Counted from the stretch's first letter, positions 22,268 to 35,762 are shown. The stretch: 64,000 nucleotides of DNA from Desulfuromonas sp. TF (GCF_000472285.1 NZ_KI421420.1:3480-67479), one strand, 5' to 3'. Made by a program: numbers and translations. The notes: generated from the letters alone by a model not told the origin.

Positions 22268-22915
22268 TTACTGCGGCGCGATGGTGATTTCCACGCGCCG
22301 GTTCAACTGCCGACCATAATCAGTGCTGTTATCGGCGATGGGGCTGGTTTCCCCGTATCCGATGGCGGTCATCCGCGCCGCGTTGACCCCCTGGCCGACC
22401 AGGGCGTTCTTGACATTGGCCGCCCGCCGGTCCGAGAGCTGCTGGTTGTACGTCTCCGAACCGGTGCTGTCCGTATGACCGGCGATAATGATGTTGGTCT
22501 GGGGATACTGGTTCAGCACCCTGGAGACCCGGGTGAGCTCATCGTAGAAGCCGGGCTTGACGGCCGACGAATCAACGTCGAACAGGGTATCCGCCTTGAA
22601 GGTCAGAGCCAGAGTGTTGGCGTTGCGCTGCACATTGGCCCCTTCCACCCCCGCCAGCTCCTGCCTGAAGGCCGCCTCCTGATTATCCATCATCCGTCCC
22701 ATGGCTCCGCCGGCGACACCTCCGACCGCGGCCCCGATGGCCGCGCCGATCAGCGTCCCCTTGGTATCCCCGCCTATCACCTGTCCGGCCACCGCTCCCG
22801 TGGCCGCTCCGACGCCGGTTCCGACTGCCGCCCCTTTCTGGGTCCTGGTTGCCGGTTGCGCGCAGCCCGCCAGGGTCAGGGCTGCAATTACCATAAGAAT
22901 CACTGTTCTCTTCAT
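22268..22915 (-). CDS. OmpA-family glycine-zipper lipoprotein
   Basis: A 215-residue lipoprotein: signal peptide with lipobox LAGC (C near 18), a glycine-zipper segment (GAAVGTGVGAATGAVAG and GAAIGAAVGGVAGG, about 28-72) and a C-terminal OmpA peptidoglycan-binding domain (FDVDSSAVKP, AGHTDSTGSETYN, LSDRRAANVKNAL, GYGETSP). It probably links the outer membrane to the cell wall, as YiaD-type proteins do. ATG 22915 is chosen because it gives the signal peptide; the longer open frame upstream lacks family similarity. Divergent from gatC. Confidence 0.92.
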   Translation of the reverse strand: MKRTVILMVIAALTLAGCAQPATRTQKGAAVGTGVGAATGAVAGQVIGGDTKGTLIGAAIGAAVGGVAGGAMGRMMDNQEAAFRQELAGVEGANVQRNANTLALTFKADTLFDVDSSAVKPGFYDELTRVSRVLNQYPQTNIIIAGHTDSTGSETYNQQLSDRRAANVKNALVGQGVNAARMTAIGYGETSPIADNSTDYGRQLNRRVEITIAPQ

Positions 22916-23099
22916 CTCTGTCTCCCGTCTGTCATATGAAGTACGCCCCTCGACCATCTGCTTAATTTTAACCATGCCGCCTGTCAAATGCAATCGCTCC
23001 GGGAAGGAGAGAAGGTTTAAAAGCTTGAAAGCAGAGCCTTTTTTATGGTAATTTGCGCCTCTGTAAAACCCCTTAATTTCCCATCTGGAGGTTTCCGCA

Positions 23100-23387
23100 A
23101 TGAAGATAACCCGCGCCGAAGTGGAGCATGTCGCCCGTCTGGCCCGCCTCGCCCTCCAGGATGGCGAACTGGACAGGCTGACCGGGCAGATGGACGCCAT
23201 CCTCGGCTATGTCGAGCAGTTGAACGAATTGAACACCGAAGGCATCATCCCCACCGCTCATGCCGTTCCGATGGAGAATGCCTTTCGCGAGGATGAGGTG
23301 AAACCCCCTATCGGCATCGAAAAAGCGCTGCGGAACGCCCCGGCCGCCGCCGAAGGCGCTTTCAAGGTGCCCAAGGTTATCGAATAA
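23100..23387 (+). CDS. gatC: Asp/Glu-tRNA amidotransferase subunit C
   Basis: A 95-residue GatC with the typical N-terminus (ITRAEVEHVARLARLAL) and C-terminal fold-over segment. It stabilises GatA-GatB in the complex that converts misacylated Glu-tRNA(Gln) or Asp-tRNA(Asn) to the amide forms. A strong CTGGAGG site precedes ATG 23100. It is the first gene of gatC-gatA-gatB. Confidence 0.96.
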   Translation: MKITRAEVEHVARLARLALQDGELDRLTGQMDAILGYVEQLNELNTEGIIPTAHAVPMENAFREDEVKPPIGIEKALRNAPAAAEGAFKVPKVIE

Positions 23388-23408
23388 ACAATGTAAAAGG
23401 ACTTGAAC

Positions 23409-24865
<1,457 letters not shown>

Positions 24866-24866
<1 letters not shown>

Positions 24867-24929
24867 TCATTTGTCATTTGTCATTTGTAAGATCCTGAAC
24901 CAATGACAAATGACCACTGACCAAGGACA
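24866..24929. repeat. Heptad element: 3 + 4 inverted 7-bp units
   Basis: Three GTCATTT units (24866-24886) begin on the last base of the gatA stop codon. After a 15-base spacer come AATGACA, AATGACC, ACTGACC and AAGGACA (24902-24929), the reverse-complement type in 7-bp phase. It ends 7 bases before the gatB start, and its last unit may act as the ribosome site. Confidence 0.88.
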
Positions 24930-24936
24930 AGATTTT

Positions 24937-26379
24937 ATGAAATACGAAGTCGTCATCGGGCTGGAGGTGCACGTCCAGCTGACCACGAAGACCAAGATCT
25001 TCTGCGGCTGTTCGACCGCCTTCGGGGCCGCGCCCAATTCCCATACCTGCCCGGTCTGCCTGGGGCTGCCGGGCGCCCTGCCGGTGCTCAACGGGAAAGT
25101 CGCGGAATTCGCCATCCGGACCGGCCTGGCCACCCACTGCGCCATCGCCCCCCGGTCGATCTTCGCCCGCAAGAACTACTTCTATCCCGACCTCCCCAAG
25201 GGATATCAGATCTCCCAGTACGAGCTCCCCATCTGCGAGCACGGCCACCTGAAGATCGAAACCGAAGAAGGGGGACCGAAGACCATCGGCATCACCCGGA
25301 TCCACATGGAAGAGGACGCCGGCAAGCTGATCCACGGAGAAACGGCCGAAACCGCAGGCAGCTCCTTCGTCGACCTCAACCGGGCATGCACCCCCCTGCT
25401 GGAGATCGTCTCCGAACCGGACATGCGCTCTTCGGACGAAGCCATCGCCTACCTGAAGAAGCTGCACCAGATCGTGGTCTACCTCGGCGTCTGCGACGGC
25501 AACCTGGAGCAGGGCTCCTTCCGCTGCGACGCCAACGTCTCGATCCGCCCCTGGGGACAGAAGGAATTCGGCACCCGCGCCGAGCTGAAGAACATCAACT
25601 CCTTCCGCTTCATCAAGCAGGCCATCGATTACGAAGTCGAGCGGCAGGCGGAGATCCTCGAGGACGGCGGCCGGGTGATCCAGGAGACACGCCTCTTCGA
25701 CAGCGCCGCCGGCACGACCCGCTCCATGCGCGGCAAGGAAGAGGCTCACGACTACCGGTATTTCCCCGATCCCGATCTCGTCCCCCTGGTCGTCTCCGGA
25801 GAGTGGATCGAAGAGGTCCGCAAGAGCCTCCCGGAACTCCCCGAAGCGAAGATCGAGCGTTTCGTCCGCGAGTACGGCATTCCCCTCTACGACGCCGAGG
25901 TCCTCTGCGCCGACCGCGCCATGGCCGACTACTTCGACGCCTGCGTCGGTCTGCACGGCAACGGTAAAACCTGCGCCAACTGGGTCATGGGCGAGGTCCA
26001 GCGCCGTCTCAACGACGAGGGGATCGCCATCACCGGCGCCCCGGTCACCCCGACACTGCTGGCGGGGATGCTGCGGCGCATCGACGACAACACCATCTCC
26101 GGCAAGATCGCCAAGACGGTTTTTGACGAAATGTGGCAGAGCGGCAGGGATGCCGACACCGTCATCGAGGAGAAGGGCCTGAAGCAGGTTACCGATACCG
26201 GCGCCATCGAAGCGATCATCGACGAGGTCATCGCCGCCAACCCCGGGCAGGTTGAGGAATACCGCGGAGGCAAGGACAAGGTCTTCGGCTTCTTCGTCGG
26301 CCAGGTGATGAAAGCCTCCAAGGGCAAGGCGAATCCCGCCGCTGTGAATGAACTGCTGAAGAAGAAACTAAAGGGATGA
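24937..26379 (+). CDS. gatB: Asp/Glu-tRNA amidotransferase subunit B
   Basis: A 480-residue GatB with N-terminal GLEVHVQL, zinc-site cysteines in [22 protein letters not shown], the HMEEDAGK phosphate-site region and the C-terminal tail domain that grips the tRNA. ATG 24937 gives the family N-terminus ([12 protein letters not shown]); an in-frame ATG at 24910 would translate the repeat element. Third gene of gatCAB. Confidence 0.96.
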   Translation: MKYEVVIGLEVHVQLTTKTKIFCGCSTAFGAAPNSHTCPVCLGLPGALPVLNGKVAEFAIRTGLATHCAIAPRSIFARKNYFYPDLPKGYQISQYELPICEHGHLKIETEEGGPKTIGITRIHMEEDAGKLIHGETAETAGSSFVDLNRACTPLLEIVSEPDMRSSDEAIAYLKKLHQIVVYLGVCDGNLEQGSFRCDANVSIRPWGQKEFGTRAELKNINSFRFIKQAIDYEVERQAEILEDGGRVIQETRLFDSAAGTTRSMRGKEEAHDYRYFPDPDLVPLVVSGEWIEEVRKSLPELPEAKIERFVREYGIPLYDAEVLCADRAMADYFDACVGLHGNGKTCANWVMGEVQRRLNDEGIAITGAPVTPTLLAGMLRRIDDNTISGKIAKTVFDEMWQSGRDADTVIEEKGLKQVTDTGAIEAIIDEVIAANPGQVEEYRGGKDKVFGFFVGQVMKASKGKANPAAVNELLKKKLKG

Positions 26380-26382
26380 GAA

Positions 26383-26441
26383 ACGCGGGACGCGGGACGC
26401 GAAAATCTGTAATCCGCGTCCCTCATACCTCGCTCCTCGTT
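26383..26441. repeat. Heptad element between gatB and mtnA
   Basis: ACGCGGG twice plus ACGCGAA (26383-26403) face CCGCGTC, CCTCATA, CCTCGCT and CCTCGTT (26414-26441). The inner units are near reverse complements, and all are in 7-bp phase. The second arm drifts away from the first outward. Confidence 0.78.
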
Positions 26442-26458
26442 CCGATTCCGGAGGAATC

Positions 26459-27502
<1,044 letters not shown>

Positions 27503-27628
27503 ATCGGCTGAATGTTTTCGACCACCCGTTCGCTTAGAAGCGTTTCCGGCAGGGTCGTGGCCGCCCGGACCCAATCGCCGGGAACGGCAAAAATCGCCTT
27601 ATCCCGACCTACAAGGTCTCAGGTTGAC

Positions 27629-30600
27629 ATGGATATCGCTCTTCTGACCCGAAAACTTGCCCAGGCTCTGGCGGCCGGAAACGATGTGGATCTGACCGCC
27701 CTGGCCCGAGAACTCGGATTTTCCGAACCGAAGAAAAGCGCCACCAACCTGCGCCTGCTCAAGGGCGTCCTGAATGACGAAAACCTCCTGGCCGGGATCG
27801 TCCGGAGCGCCGGCGACGCCGCTTCCCCCGATCAGGCTCTCAACAGCCTGGAGCGCCTGAGCGCCGTCGTTCGGGCAGAAGAACTGGTTTCCGTACTCGG
27901 GAACGGGCCGTCACACCGCCAATTGCTCACCATTCTCGGCGCCTCCCCCTTTCTGACCGGCATTCTCTGCCGGAAACCCTCCTACTTCCAGGATCTTTTC
28001 CCCGGAGGGGAGATCGAGCGCCGCAAGGATGAAGCGGAGATGAGGGCCGAACTGCGCGAGCGCATCCCCGCCGATGCCGACTTTGTCGTCCTGCAGAGGG
28101 AACTGCGTCTCTACAAGTTCCGGGAGATTCTCCGCATCGCGAGCCGCGACCTGTGCGGAGTGGCCGACCTGGCCGAGGTCACCGGCGAGTTGTCTGCGCT
28201 GGCCGCCGCCTCGCTGCAGCGGTCTTACGAGATCTGCGACACTCTGCTGCGCTCCGAGTACGGCGCCCCCCTTCTCGCTTCGGCAGCGGATCAGCTTGCC
28301 GCCGAGGCCGAATTCACCATCTTCGGCATGGGCAAGTTCGGCGGCCGCGAACTGAACTTTTCCTCCGACATCGATCTCATCTATTTCTATTCCTCTGAAA
28401 AGGGGATGACGGCAGGCATCCCCGGCCCCCTGGGTGAAACCAGGAATCGCCTCCATCTGCATCAGTATTTCTGCAAGCTGGGAGAGATGATCACCAGAGC
28501 CGTCGGACAGGCGACGGAGGACGGATTCGTCTTTCGGGTCGACCTGCGGCTGCGCCCCGAGGGGAACAGCGGCGAGATGGCCAATTCCCTGCGCAGCGCG
28601 GAAATCTACTACGAGAGCTGGGGGCAGAGCTGGGAGAGGGCTGCAATGATCAAGGCCCGGCCCGTGGCCGGCGATATTCCTCTCGGCGAGCGACTGCTCA
28701 AGAATCTGGAGCCTTTCGTCTACCGCCGCTTCCTCGATTACGGGATGGTCGAGGACATCAAGGTGATGAAGCAGAAGATCGACCGCAGCCTGACGCGGGA
28801 GCGCGAAGGGGAACTCAACCTCAAGCTGGGCCGCGGCGGCATCAGGGAGATCGAATTTTTCATCCAGGCGCTTCAGTTGATCTATGCCGGAAAGAATCCC
28901 GCCCTCCGGGAGAAGAATTCCCTGGCGGCCCTGGAACGGCTGTGCCGGGAGGGATTGATCCGGCAGCAGGAGCATGACACCCTGCGCGAGGCCTACATCT
29001 TTCTGCGCACGGTGGAGCACCGCATCCAGGTGGTACAGGAGCGGCAGACCCACAACCTGCCTGTCCGGCCCGACGAAATGCTGGCCCTGGCCCGACGCTG
29101 CGGATTCCCCGACGCGGAGACCTTTGGCCGGACCCTGGAACGGCACCGCCGCGGAGTGGAGAATATCTATCGGGACCTTTTCTATACAAGCGAGGAGGAG
29201 ATCCGGGAGGAGGTTCGCCCGGAGGTCGCCTTTCTTTTCGATCCGTCCGCTGATTCCGACCTGGTCAAGGACCTGCTGGAGGAAAAAGGGTTCAAAAACC
29301 CCGATGCCGCCTATGAGATCCTGCTGATGCTCAGGGACGGCCAGCCGCGTGCCCATCTCACCGAGCGGGGCCGACGGTTGTTCGAGCGTATTGCGCCGCT
29401 GCTGATGCAGGAGGTCATCGACTCTCCCGAACCGGACATGGCCCTGCTCAACCTGGAGCGCTTCCTCGAAGTACTGAAGGCCCGGGCTACCTTTTACGCC
29501 CTGCTGGCAGAGAACAAGGAGATCATCAAAGTTCTCGTTACCCTCTTCGGCACCAGCCAGTTCCTGTCGCGCATCTTCATCCAGCACCCCGAAATCCTCG
29601 ATTCCCTGGTATCACGCTCCTATGCCGTCTCCTTCAAGGAGCGCAACGCCATGCAGCGGGACCTGGAACAGCTGATGCAATCGGCTGCGGATTACGAGGA
29701 TAAGCTGGATATTCTGCGCAGGTTCCGCAACGAGGAGTTTTTGCGCATCGCCATGGGAGATATCCATGGCCACATGCCCCAGGGTCAGGGAGCGACCCAG
29801 CTCTCCACCCTCGCCGATGCCTGCCTCGAGAAGTCGCTGAAAATCGCCAGGGACGAATTGCTTCCCCGCTTCGGGCTCCCCTTCTGCAGGGACGAGAAAG
29901 GGGCGGAACACGAGGCCGCCTTCGCCATCGTCGGCATGGGAAAGCTCGGAGGCGTGGAACTGAATTACCACTCCGACCTGGACATCATCTTCGTTTACGA
30001 GGGCGAGGGGGAAACCCGCCCGGTCGCGGGAACCGACAAGGAACGGTTCCGGGAGTTGTCCAACCCGGAGTACTTCTCCCGTCTGGCCCAGAGGGTCATT
30101 TCGGTGCTGACCCTGATAACCCGGGAAGGATATGTCTACCAGATCGACACCCGCCTTCGGCCCTCGGGCAATCAGGGCCCACTGGTCACCAGCCTGCCGG
30201 CCTTTGAGCGTTATCATCGCTCATCGGCCCAGCTCTGGGAACGGCAGGCCCTCACCAAAGCCCGCGTCGTCGTTGGTTCGCCCGCCTTTGCAGGGCGCAT
30301 CGAGGAACTGATAGGACAGCTGGTTTTCGAGCGGCCGCTGGCCGGTGACCTCAAGGAGGAGATTTACCGCCTGCGCGGCCGGATGGAGACGGAAATCGCC
30401 CGCGAGGGTGCGGACCACCTGAACATCAAGACGGGGCGCGGCGGAATGGTCGATGTGGAATTCCTGGCGCAGTACCTCCAACTGCGTCATGGCCAAGATC
30501 GTCCGAGCCTGCGGCAGACCAACACCCTCGGCATCCTGCAGGCTTTGCTGGATGAAGGACTGCTGACGGAGACCGACCATGAATCCTTGGCCGGAGGCTA

Positions 30601-30847
30601 CAAATTCCTCCGGCGGCTGGAAAACAAATTGCGGCTGATCCATGACCAGTCCATCAACGAGCTTTCGGGGGAGCGCGCCTATCTCGTCAAACTCGCCCGG
30701 AGGCTCGGCTACGCCGATCGGCCGCTGAGCCCGGACAAGGTGCTGCTGGAGGATTATCGGCAGGTCACTGGAAAGATCAGGGAAATTTTCGAGAGATTTC
30801 TCGGTCCGGATCAGGCGCCCGAGAGCGTCATCTCCGAAAATCGTTAA
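27629..30847 (+). CDS. glnE: Glutamine synthetase adenylyltransferase/deadenylase
   Basis: A 1072-residue bifunctional enzyme with two nucleotidyltransferase domains: GMGKFGGRELNFSSDIDL (near residue 235) for de-adenylylation and GMGKLGGVELNYHSDLDI (near 773) for adenylylation, linked by a regulatory region. It tunes glutamine synthetase in response to nitrogen status through PII. ATG 27629 is chosen; the frame is open from ATG 27512, but the extra 39 residues look non-coding. It is longer than the about 950-residue E. coli protein, mainly in the N-terminal region. Convergent with, and overlapping by 4 bp, the next gene. Confidence 0.95.
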   Translation: MDIALLTRKLAQALAAGNDVDLTALARELGFSEPKKSATNLRLLKGVLNDENLLAGIVRSAGDAASPDQALNSLERLSAVVRAEELVSVLGNGPSHRQLLTILGASPFLTGILCRKPSYFQDLFPGGEIERRKDEAEMRAELRERIPADADFVVLQRELRLYKFREILRIASRDLCGVADLAEVTGELSALAAASLQRSYEICDTLLRSEYGAPLLASAADQLAAEAEFTIFGMGKFGGRELNFSSDIDLIYFYSSEKGMTAGIPGPLGETRNRLHLHQYFCKLGEMITRAVGQATEDGFVFRVDLRLRPEGNSGEMANSLRSAEIYYESWGQSWERAAMIKARPVAGDIPLGERLLKNLEPFVYRRFLDYGMVEDIKVMKQKIDRSLTREREGELNLKLGRGGIREIEFFIQALQLIYAGKNPALREKNSLAALERLCREGLIRQQEHDTLREAYIFLRTVEHRIQVVQERQTHNLPVRPDEMLALARRCGFPDAETFGRTLERHRRGVENIYRDLFYTSEEEIREEVRPEVAFLFDPSADSDLVKDLLEEKGFKNPDAAYEILLMLRDGQPRAHLTERGRRLFERIAPLLMQEVIDSPEPDMALLNLERFLEVLKARATFYALLAENKEIIKVLVTLFGTSQFLSRIFIQHPEILDSLVSRSYAVSFKERNAMQRDLEQLMQSAADYEDKLDILRRFRNEEFLRIAMGDIHGHMPQGQGATQLSTLADACLEKSLKIARDELLPRFGLPFCRDEKGAEHEAAFAIVGMGKLGGVELNYHSDLDIIFVYEGEGETRPVAGTDKERFRELSNPEYFSRLAQRVISVLTLITREGYVYQIDTRLRPSGNQGPLVTSLPAFERYHRSSAQLWERQALTKARVVVGSPAFAGRIEELIGQLVFERPLAGDLKEEIYRLRGRMETEIAREGADHLNIKTGRGGMVDVEFLAQYLQLRHGQDRPSLRQTNTLGILQALLDEGLLTETDHESLAGGYKFLRRLENKLRLIHDQSINELSGERAYLVKLARRLGYADRPLSPDKVLLEDYRQVTGKIREIFERFLGPDQAPESVISENR

Positions 30848-31563
30848 AGGCAAGGCTTTGGGAATCCGATCTCTTTCAGGATCGCCGGCGGCACATCGAA
30901 ATGGGACAAACCTTCCATGAAGACAGGGGCGTCCATTCCTGCCCGCACCCTTTCGAGGTAGGTTTGGATGACGAAGTCATGCAGAACCTTCCGCAGGCTC
31001 CTGGCACGGTAATCGAAAATCACCCCTATCTGAGCTTTCCCTGACCGATCGAGATCTCCCAAGGGGACCACATAGATCACCCGGGCAGACAGTTTCAACC
31101 GGCGCCGGGCGATGGTCAGGCCCAGAACCAGTTCCTCGCCGGGAGCCAGTTCCCGATCCAAATCGAACCGCCCTCCCAGATCAGACAAACTGGTGATGCT
31201 GATTTCAACCGTCTCATTCCTGACTTCCAGTGTTGCCGGAAGCGCAAGTCTGATCCGGATGCGGCTTCTGGCAGGCTTGTAAAAACGCCTTTCGAGCTCG
31301 GTCCACAGCTCCTCCAGGGAAAATGGAAGGCCCAGACGGTCCTGCTCTTCACAGCGGGTGCGGGTAAGCCACAGCACAGGAGCCCCATCCTCGGGAACCG
31401 GGGAACCATCTTCGGCGAGAAGAAGATCCGCGGCAGCCGGATTCTTCTGAACCGAATAACGCCACTCTCCGAGGAGCCCTGCCAGAACCAGGCGAAACGA
31501 TTCATTGCGGACGAAAAGACAAAGGCGATTTTCCGACGGTTTGGGAAGAGTGCCTATCAGCAT
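30844..31563 (-). CDS. PilZ-like protein with degenerate c-di-GMP motif
   Basis: A 239-residue soluble protein. Its C-terminal half resembles PilZ: an RSRIR segment (RxxxR-like) before a strand-rich region containing SLSDLGGRF, where the usual D/NxSxxG is degraded by loss of the acidic first residue. The N-terminal half (about 1-95) resembles a receiver-like fold but lacks a clear phospho-acceptor. Binding of c-di-GMP is therefore doubtful. The ribosome site is weak. It overlaps the end of glnE by 4 bp in convergent orientation. Confidence 0.65.
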   Translation of the reverse strand: MLIGTLPKPSENRLCLFVRNESFRLVLAGLLGEWRYSVQKNPAAADLLLAEDGSPVPEDGAPVLWLTRTRCEEQDRLGLPFSLEELWTELERRFYKPARSRIRIRLALPATLEVRNETVEISITSLSDLGGRFDLDRELAPGEELVLGLTIARRRLKLSARVIYVVPLGDLDRSGKAQIGVIFDYRARSLRKVLHDFVIQTYLERVRAGMDAPVFMEGLSHFDVPPAILKEIGFPKPCL

Positions 31564-31647
31564 GTGGAAATCAGATCAGGACCCGCATGGGGTCCGTGAA
31601 AATCCATAACGACATCCATTAGCTCATATCCCTCGCCGGTTGGCCAT

Positions 31648-32418
31648 TCAGAACGTCTTGAGGTTTTTATCCATCAGATGCCGAGGATGGACGTTCCCCA
31701 GAGCGCCGATCATGCTTCGCTTGAGATGGGAGTTTTCCCCGGCAAGCTCACGGATCAGTCTTTTCATCCGCTTGCGTTTTTGATCCACCACTCCACAGAC
31801 CGGACAGGCGCAGCATATCACCGGAAAGGCGTTAGCCCGGGTGAAGGCCATGATATCCTGCTCCTCCACATAGACGAAGGGCCGGATCACCGTCTGCTCC
31901 CCGTTATCGGCCAGCAGCTTCGGGCTCATCGCCGCCAGGGTTCCCCCGTAGAACTGGTTGAGAAGCAGCGTCTCGATAAAATCGTCGAGATGGTGTCCCA
32001 AGGCGATCTTGTTGCATCCGAGTTCCCTGGCAACCGTATAGAGCACACCGCGACGCAGACGGGCGCAGAAGGAGCAATAGGAAGTTCCGGGGCGGCGTTT
32101 TTCCTCGATGATCCGGTAACAGTCGGTCGACTCCATCCGGTAGGCGAAACCATGCTCCTTCAGATGGTCCTCGAGAATCTCCTTGCGAAAGCCGGGATAG
32201 CCCGAATCGACGTTGACCGCCACCAGATCGTATTTCACCGGCGCCCGTCGGCGAAGGCTCTCCAGGATGTGAAGCAGGGAGTAGGAGTCCTTGCCTCCCG
32301 AAACCCCGACGGCGATCCGGTCTCCTTCCTCGATGAGGTTGAAATCGCCGATGGCCTTGCCGGTCAGCTTCTTGATCCTGCGATACAGTTTGTCTTCGAT
32401 GAGAGGCAACGCCGTCAT
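31648..32418 (-). CDS. ttcA: tRNA 2-thiocytidine synthetase TtcA
   Basis: A 256-residue PP-loop ATPase with SGGKDS at residues 40-45. CxxC pairs in SYCSFCARLRRG and CACPVCG would bind the iron-sulfur cluster. TtcA thiolates cytidine 32 of certain tRNAs. The GHHLDDFIETLLLNQFYGG signature is typical of the TtcA group rather than TilS or ThiI. It is on the same strand as lspA and ileS and lies 65 bp after lspA. Confidence 0.9.
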   Translation of the reverse strand: MTALPLIEDKLYRRIKKLTGKAIGDFNLIEEGDRIAVGVSGGKDSYSLLHILESLRRRAPVKYDLVAVNVDSGYPGFRKEILEDHLKEHGFAYRMESTDCYRIIEEKRRPGTSYCSFCARLRRGVLYTVARELGCNKIALGHHLDDFIETLLLNQFYGGTLAAMSPKLLADNGEQTVIRPFVYVEEQDIMAFTRANAFPVICCACPVCGVVDQKRKRMKRLIRELAGENSHLKRSMIGALGNVHPRHLMDKNLKTF

Positions 32419-32483
32419 TCCGAATGCTTGACCTTCTATACGGTATCCAGGGACAATTCATGACCACCCGTTTCGCTCTGAGG

Positions 32484-32969
32484 TCAGACGGCTTTTTTCT
32501 TCCGTTCCTCCCGCCAGAGATCCAGCAGCAGGATGCCGACCCCCACGGTGATGGCCGAATCGGCGATATTGAAGGCCGGCCAGTGGTATTGGTACCAATG
32601 GACGTCGATAAAGTCGATGACTTCACCGAGCCTTATCCGATCGATGAGATTGCCCACCGCCCCTGCGAAAATGAGGGACAGGGCGACATGCAGCAGCCTC
32701 TGTTGCTCATTCAGCCGGTGCAGATACCAGACAATTCCGATGGCGGCTACAATCGAAACAGTAATGAAGAAAGGTATCCGAACCGCACTGTCGGCGAAAA
32801 TGCCGAATGCCGCTCCCTTGTTGCGAACGTAGGTGATGTGGAAGAAATTCTCCACCACCGTCAGCGACTGGTGCAGGGCGAATCGGCTGTCGATGTACAG
32901 CTTCGTCGCCTGATCGAGGACCAGGACCACGGCGGAGATGATCAACAGCAGGCGGAAACGAGAGGGCAC
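32484..32969 (-). CDS. lspA: Lipoprotein signal peptidase
   Basis: A 161-residue aspartyl membrane peptidase with four membrane helices and the conserved NKGAAFG, GNLIDRI and FNIADSAI motifs, the last two holding the catalytic aspartates. It cleaves prolipoproteins at the lipidated cysteine, such as the two lipoproteins in this window. It starts 15 bp after ileS, the classic ileS-lspA operon. Confidence 0.96.
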   Translation of the reverse strand: MPSRFRLLLIISAVVLVLDQATKLYIDSRFALHQSLTVVENFFHITYVRNKGAAFGIFADSAVRIPFFITVSIVAAIGIVWYLHRLNEQQRLLHVALSLIFAGAVGNLIDRIRLGEVIDFIDVHWYQYHWPAFNIADSAITVGVGILLLDLWREERKKKAV

Positions 32970-32984
32970 GGGATCTCCAGACTT

Positions 32985-35762
32985 TTAAGCCAGTGCCTCG
33001 CGGCAACGGTGGCAGACGGTCGGATGTTCGTCGCTCTGTCCTATGGTGGTGGCGTAATTCCAGCAGCGCTCGCACTTCTCGCCGAGGGCCTTTTCCACCC
33101 GCACCTTGAGCCCCGGGACCTCTTCACCGGCGACGGCCTCGGAAAGGCCTTCCGTGAGCTGAGCCTGGGAAACGATGAAGAGGGTGGCCAGTTCATTCTC
33201 ATGGGCCTGAAGCAGCTCCCGCCACTCCCCTTCCGGCGCTTCGACCAGGACACGCGCGTCGAGGGAGTGTCCGATCTTCTTCTCGTTTCTGGCGAGTTCG
33301 AGGGCCTTGGTGACGTCGGTGCGCACCGACAGCAGGCGCTCGTAGCGCGCCTCGAGCCCGGCATCAAGCAGGCTCGAGTCGAACCGCGGGAAGGCGGCCA
33401 GATGAACGCTCTCCTCCCGTTCGCCGGGGAGTTCCGCCCAGATCTCGTCGGCGGTGAAGGAGAGGACCGGTGCGACCAGTCGGGTCAGGGCATCGAGGAT
33501 GCGGTACATGGCGGTCTGGGCGCTGCGCCGGGCCAGGCTCTTGCCGGGAGAAATGTAGAGTCGGTCCTTGAGTACGTCTAGATAAAAGGCGCTCATGTCG
33601 ACGCTGCAGAAGTTGTGCACCGCATGGTAGAGGACGTGGAATTCGTATTCCTCGTAAGAGCGCTCCACGCGGTTGACCAGCCCCTCCAGGCGGGAGAGGG
33701 CCCAGCGGTCGATTTCCAGCAGATCACCGTCGGGAACGCCGTCGGCGGCGGGATCGAAGCCGTGCAGGTTGCCGAGGATGTAGCGGGCCGTGTTGCGGAT
33801 GCGCCGGTAGGCGTCGGAGAGGCGCTGGAGGATCTCCGGACTGATCCGGATGTCGTCGCGGTAATCCTGGGCCGCCACCCACAGGCGCAGGATCTCGGCG
33901 CCGAATTTCTTGATGACTTCCTCGGGGGCGATGACGTTCCCCGTCGACTTGGACATCTTCTTGCCGGCCCCGTCGACGACGAAGCCGTGGGTCAGCACCG
34001 CCCGGTAGGGGGCGACCCCCCGGGTGCCGACGGCGGCCAGCAGGCTCGAATGGAACCAGCCGCGGTGCTGGTCCGACCCTTCCAGGTAGAGGTCGGCGGG
34101 AGAGCTCAGGTTCGCGCGCTGCTCGAGGACGGCGGCATGGGAGACCCCCGAATCGAACCAGACGTCGAGGATGTCGGTCTCACGGGTGAATCCGGAATGG
34201 CCGCAGGCGGCGCAGGCGGTGCCTTCCGGCAGAAGTTCGGAGGGCTCTTTCTCGAACCAGATGTCGCTCCCTCCCTCCTCGAAGAGATCGGCGACATGGT
34301 GCATGGTTTTGCCGTCGGCCAGAGCCTCGCCGCACTTCTCGCAGTAGAAGACGGTGATCGGCACTCCCCAGCTGCGCTGGCGGCTGATGCACCAGTCGGG
34401 GCGATTCTCGATCATGCCGTAGATGCGTTCGCGACCCCAGCGGGGGATCCACTGGACGTCGTTGATCGCCTCCAGCGACTTCTGCCGCAGATCGCCTGCG
34501 GCCATGGAGATGAACCACTGCTCGGTGGCGCGGAAGATGATCGGCTTCTTGCAGCGCCAGCAGTGCGGATAACTGTGGGAAACCCTCCCCTCCTTCAGCA
34601 GGGCTCCGACCTCGGCCAGTTTCTCGTTCACCGCCGCGTTGGCGTCGGTGATCTTCATCCCCCCGAATAGCTCCAGATCCTCCCGGTAGCGGCCGTAGTC
34701 ATCCACCGGGTTGTAGATCTCCAGTCCGTACTTCAGACCGACCTGGTAGTCGTCCTGTCCGTGGCCTGGGGCGGTGTGAACGCAGCCGGTGCCGGCCTCA
34801 AGGGTGACGTGGTCGCCGAGCATGATCAGGGAGTCGCGCTCGTAGAGGGGATGACGGCAGTTCTTCCCCTCGAAGATGGGAGCGTCAAAGGTGGCCAGGA
34901 CCCGGAAGTCCTCAATGCCGGTCTCGCGCAGGACCTGCTCGTGGAGCCCCTCGGCCACGACCAGGACCTCTCCGCCGGTTTCGACCGCCACGTAGGGGAG
35001 TTCCGGGTTAAGGCAGATGCCGAGGTTGGCGGGGATGGTCCAGGGAGTCGTGGTCCAGATGACGAAGAAGATGTCCCTGCCCGCCAGGGCGGAGAGTTCA
35101 GCCGGCAGTTCACCCCGGTAGGGGAACTTCACGTAGATCGAGGGAGAGGTGTGATCAGCGTACTCGACTTCGGCCTCGGCCAGGGCGGTGACGCAGGAGG
35201 AACACCAGTGAACCGGCTTCTTCCCCTTGAACAGGCTGCCGCGCTCGGCGAACCGGGCCAGCTCCCGGGCGGTGGCCGCCTCGTAGTCGTGAGTCATGGT
35301 CAGATAGGGATTGTCCCACTCCCCGAGCACTCCCAGGCGCTGGAACTCGGTGCTCTGGATATCCACCCATTCCCTGGCGTAGGAGCGGCACTCGCGGCGC
35401 ACCTCGGCCTTGCTCATCTCCCGCTTCTTATTCCCCAGCTTTTTGTCCACCATCAGTTCGATGGGCAATCCGTGGCAGTCCCATCCCGGCACGTAGGGGG
35501 CGTAGAAGCCCTGCATCCGCCTGCTCTTGATGACGATGTCCTTGAGGATCTTGTTGAGGGCGTGGCCGATATGCGTATGACCGTTGGCGTAGGGAGGTCC
35601 GTCATGGAGGATGAAGGAAGGACGGCCCTGGCCCGCTTCCTCGATCTTCCGGTGGAGGCCGTCATTCTCCCACCGCTGCAGGATTTCGGGCTCGCGCTGA
35701 GGCAGGTTTCCCCGCATGGGAAAGTCGGTGACGGGCAGGTTGAGGGTCTCTTTATAATCCAT
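32985..35762 (-). CDS. ileS: Isoleucyl-tRNA synthetase
   Basis: A 925-residue class I synthetase: HIGH-type motif HTHIGH near residue 63, the CP1 editing domain, KMSKS in the middle-to-C-terminal part and a C-terminal zinc finger (CERCW...CHRC). ATG 35762 gives the family N-terminus [10 protein letters not shown]; an in-frame upstream start would add 11 residues. No T-box-like leader was found in the 130 bp upstream. Confidence 0.97.
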   Translation of the reverse strand: MDYKETLNLPVTDFPMRGNLPQREPEILQRWENDGLHRKIEEAGQGRPSFILHDGPPYANGHTHIGHALNKILKDIVIKSRRMQGFYAPYVPGWDCHGLPIELMVDKKLGNKKREMSKAEVRRECRSYAREWVDIQSTEFQRLGVLGEWDNPYLTMTHDYEAATARELARFAERGSLFKGKKPVHWCSSCVTALAEAEVEYADHTSPSIYVKFPYRGELPAELSALAGRDIFFVIWTTTPWTIPANLGICLNPELPYVAVETGGEVLVVAEGLHEQVLRETGIEDFRVLATFDAPIFEGKNCRHPLYERDSLIMLGDHVTLEAGTGCVHTAPGHGQDDYQVGLKYGLEIYNPVDDYGRYREDLELFGGMKITDANAAVNEKLAEVGALLKEGRVSHSYPHCWRCKKPIIFRATEQWFISMAAGDLRQKSLEAINDVQWIPRWGRERIYGMIENRPDWCISRQRSWGVPITVFYCEKCGEALADGKTMHHVADLFEEGGSDIWFEKEPSELLPEGTACAACGHSGFTRETDILDVWFDSGVSHAAVLEQRANLSSPADLYLEGSDQHRGWFHSSLLAAVGTRGVAPYRAVLTHGFVVDGAGKKMSKSTGNVIAPEEVIKKFGAEILRLWVAAQDYRDDIRISPEILQRLSDAYRRIRNTARYILGNLHGFDPAADGVPDGDLLEIDRWALSRLEGLVNRVERSYEEYEFHVLYHAVHNFCSVDMSAFYLDVLKDRLYISPGKSLARRSAQTAMYRILDALTRLVAPVLSFTADEIWAELPGEREESVHLAAFPRFDSSLLDAGLEARYERLLSVRTDVTKALELARNEKKIGHSLDARVLVEAPEGEWRELLQAHENELATLFIVSQAQLTEGLSEAVAGEEVPGLKVRVEKALGEKCERCWNYATTIGQSDEHPTVCHRCREALA

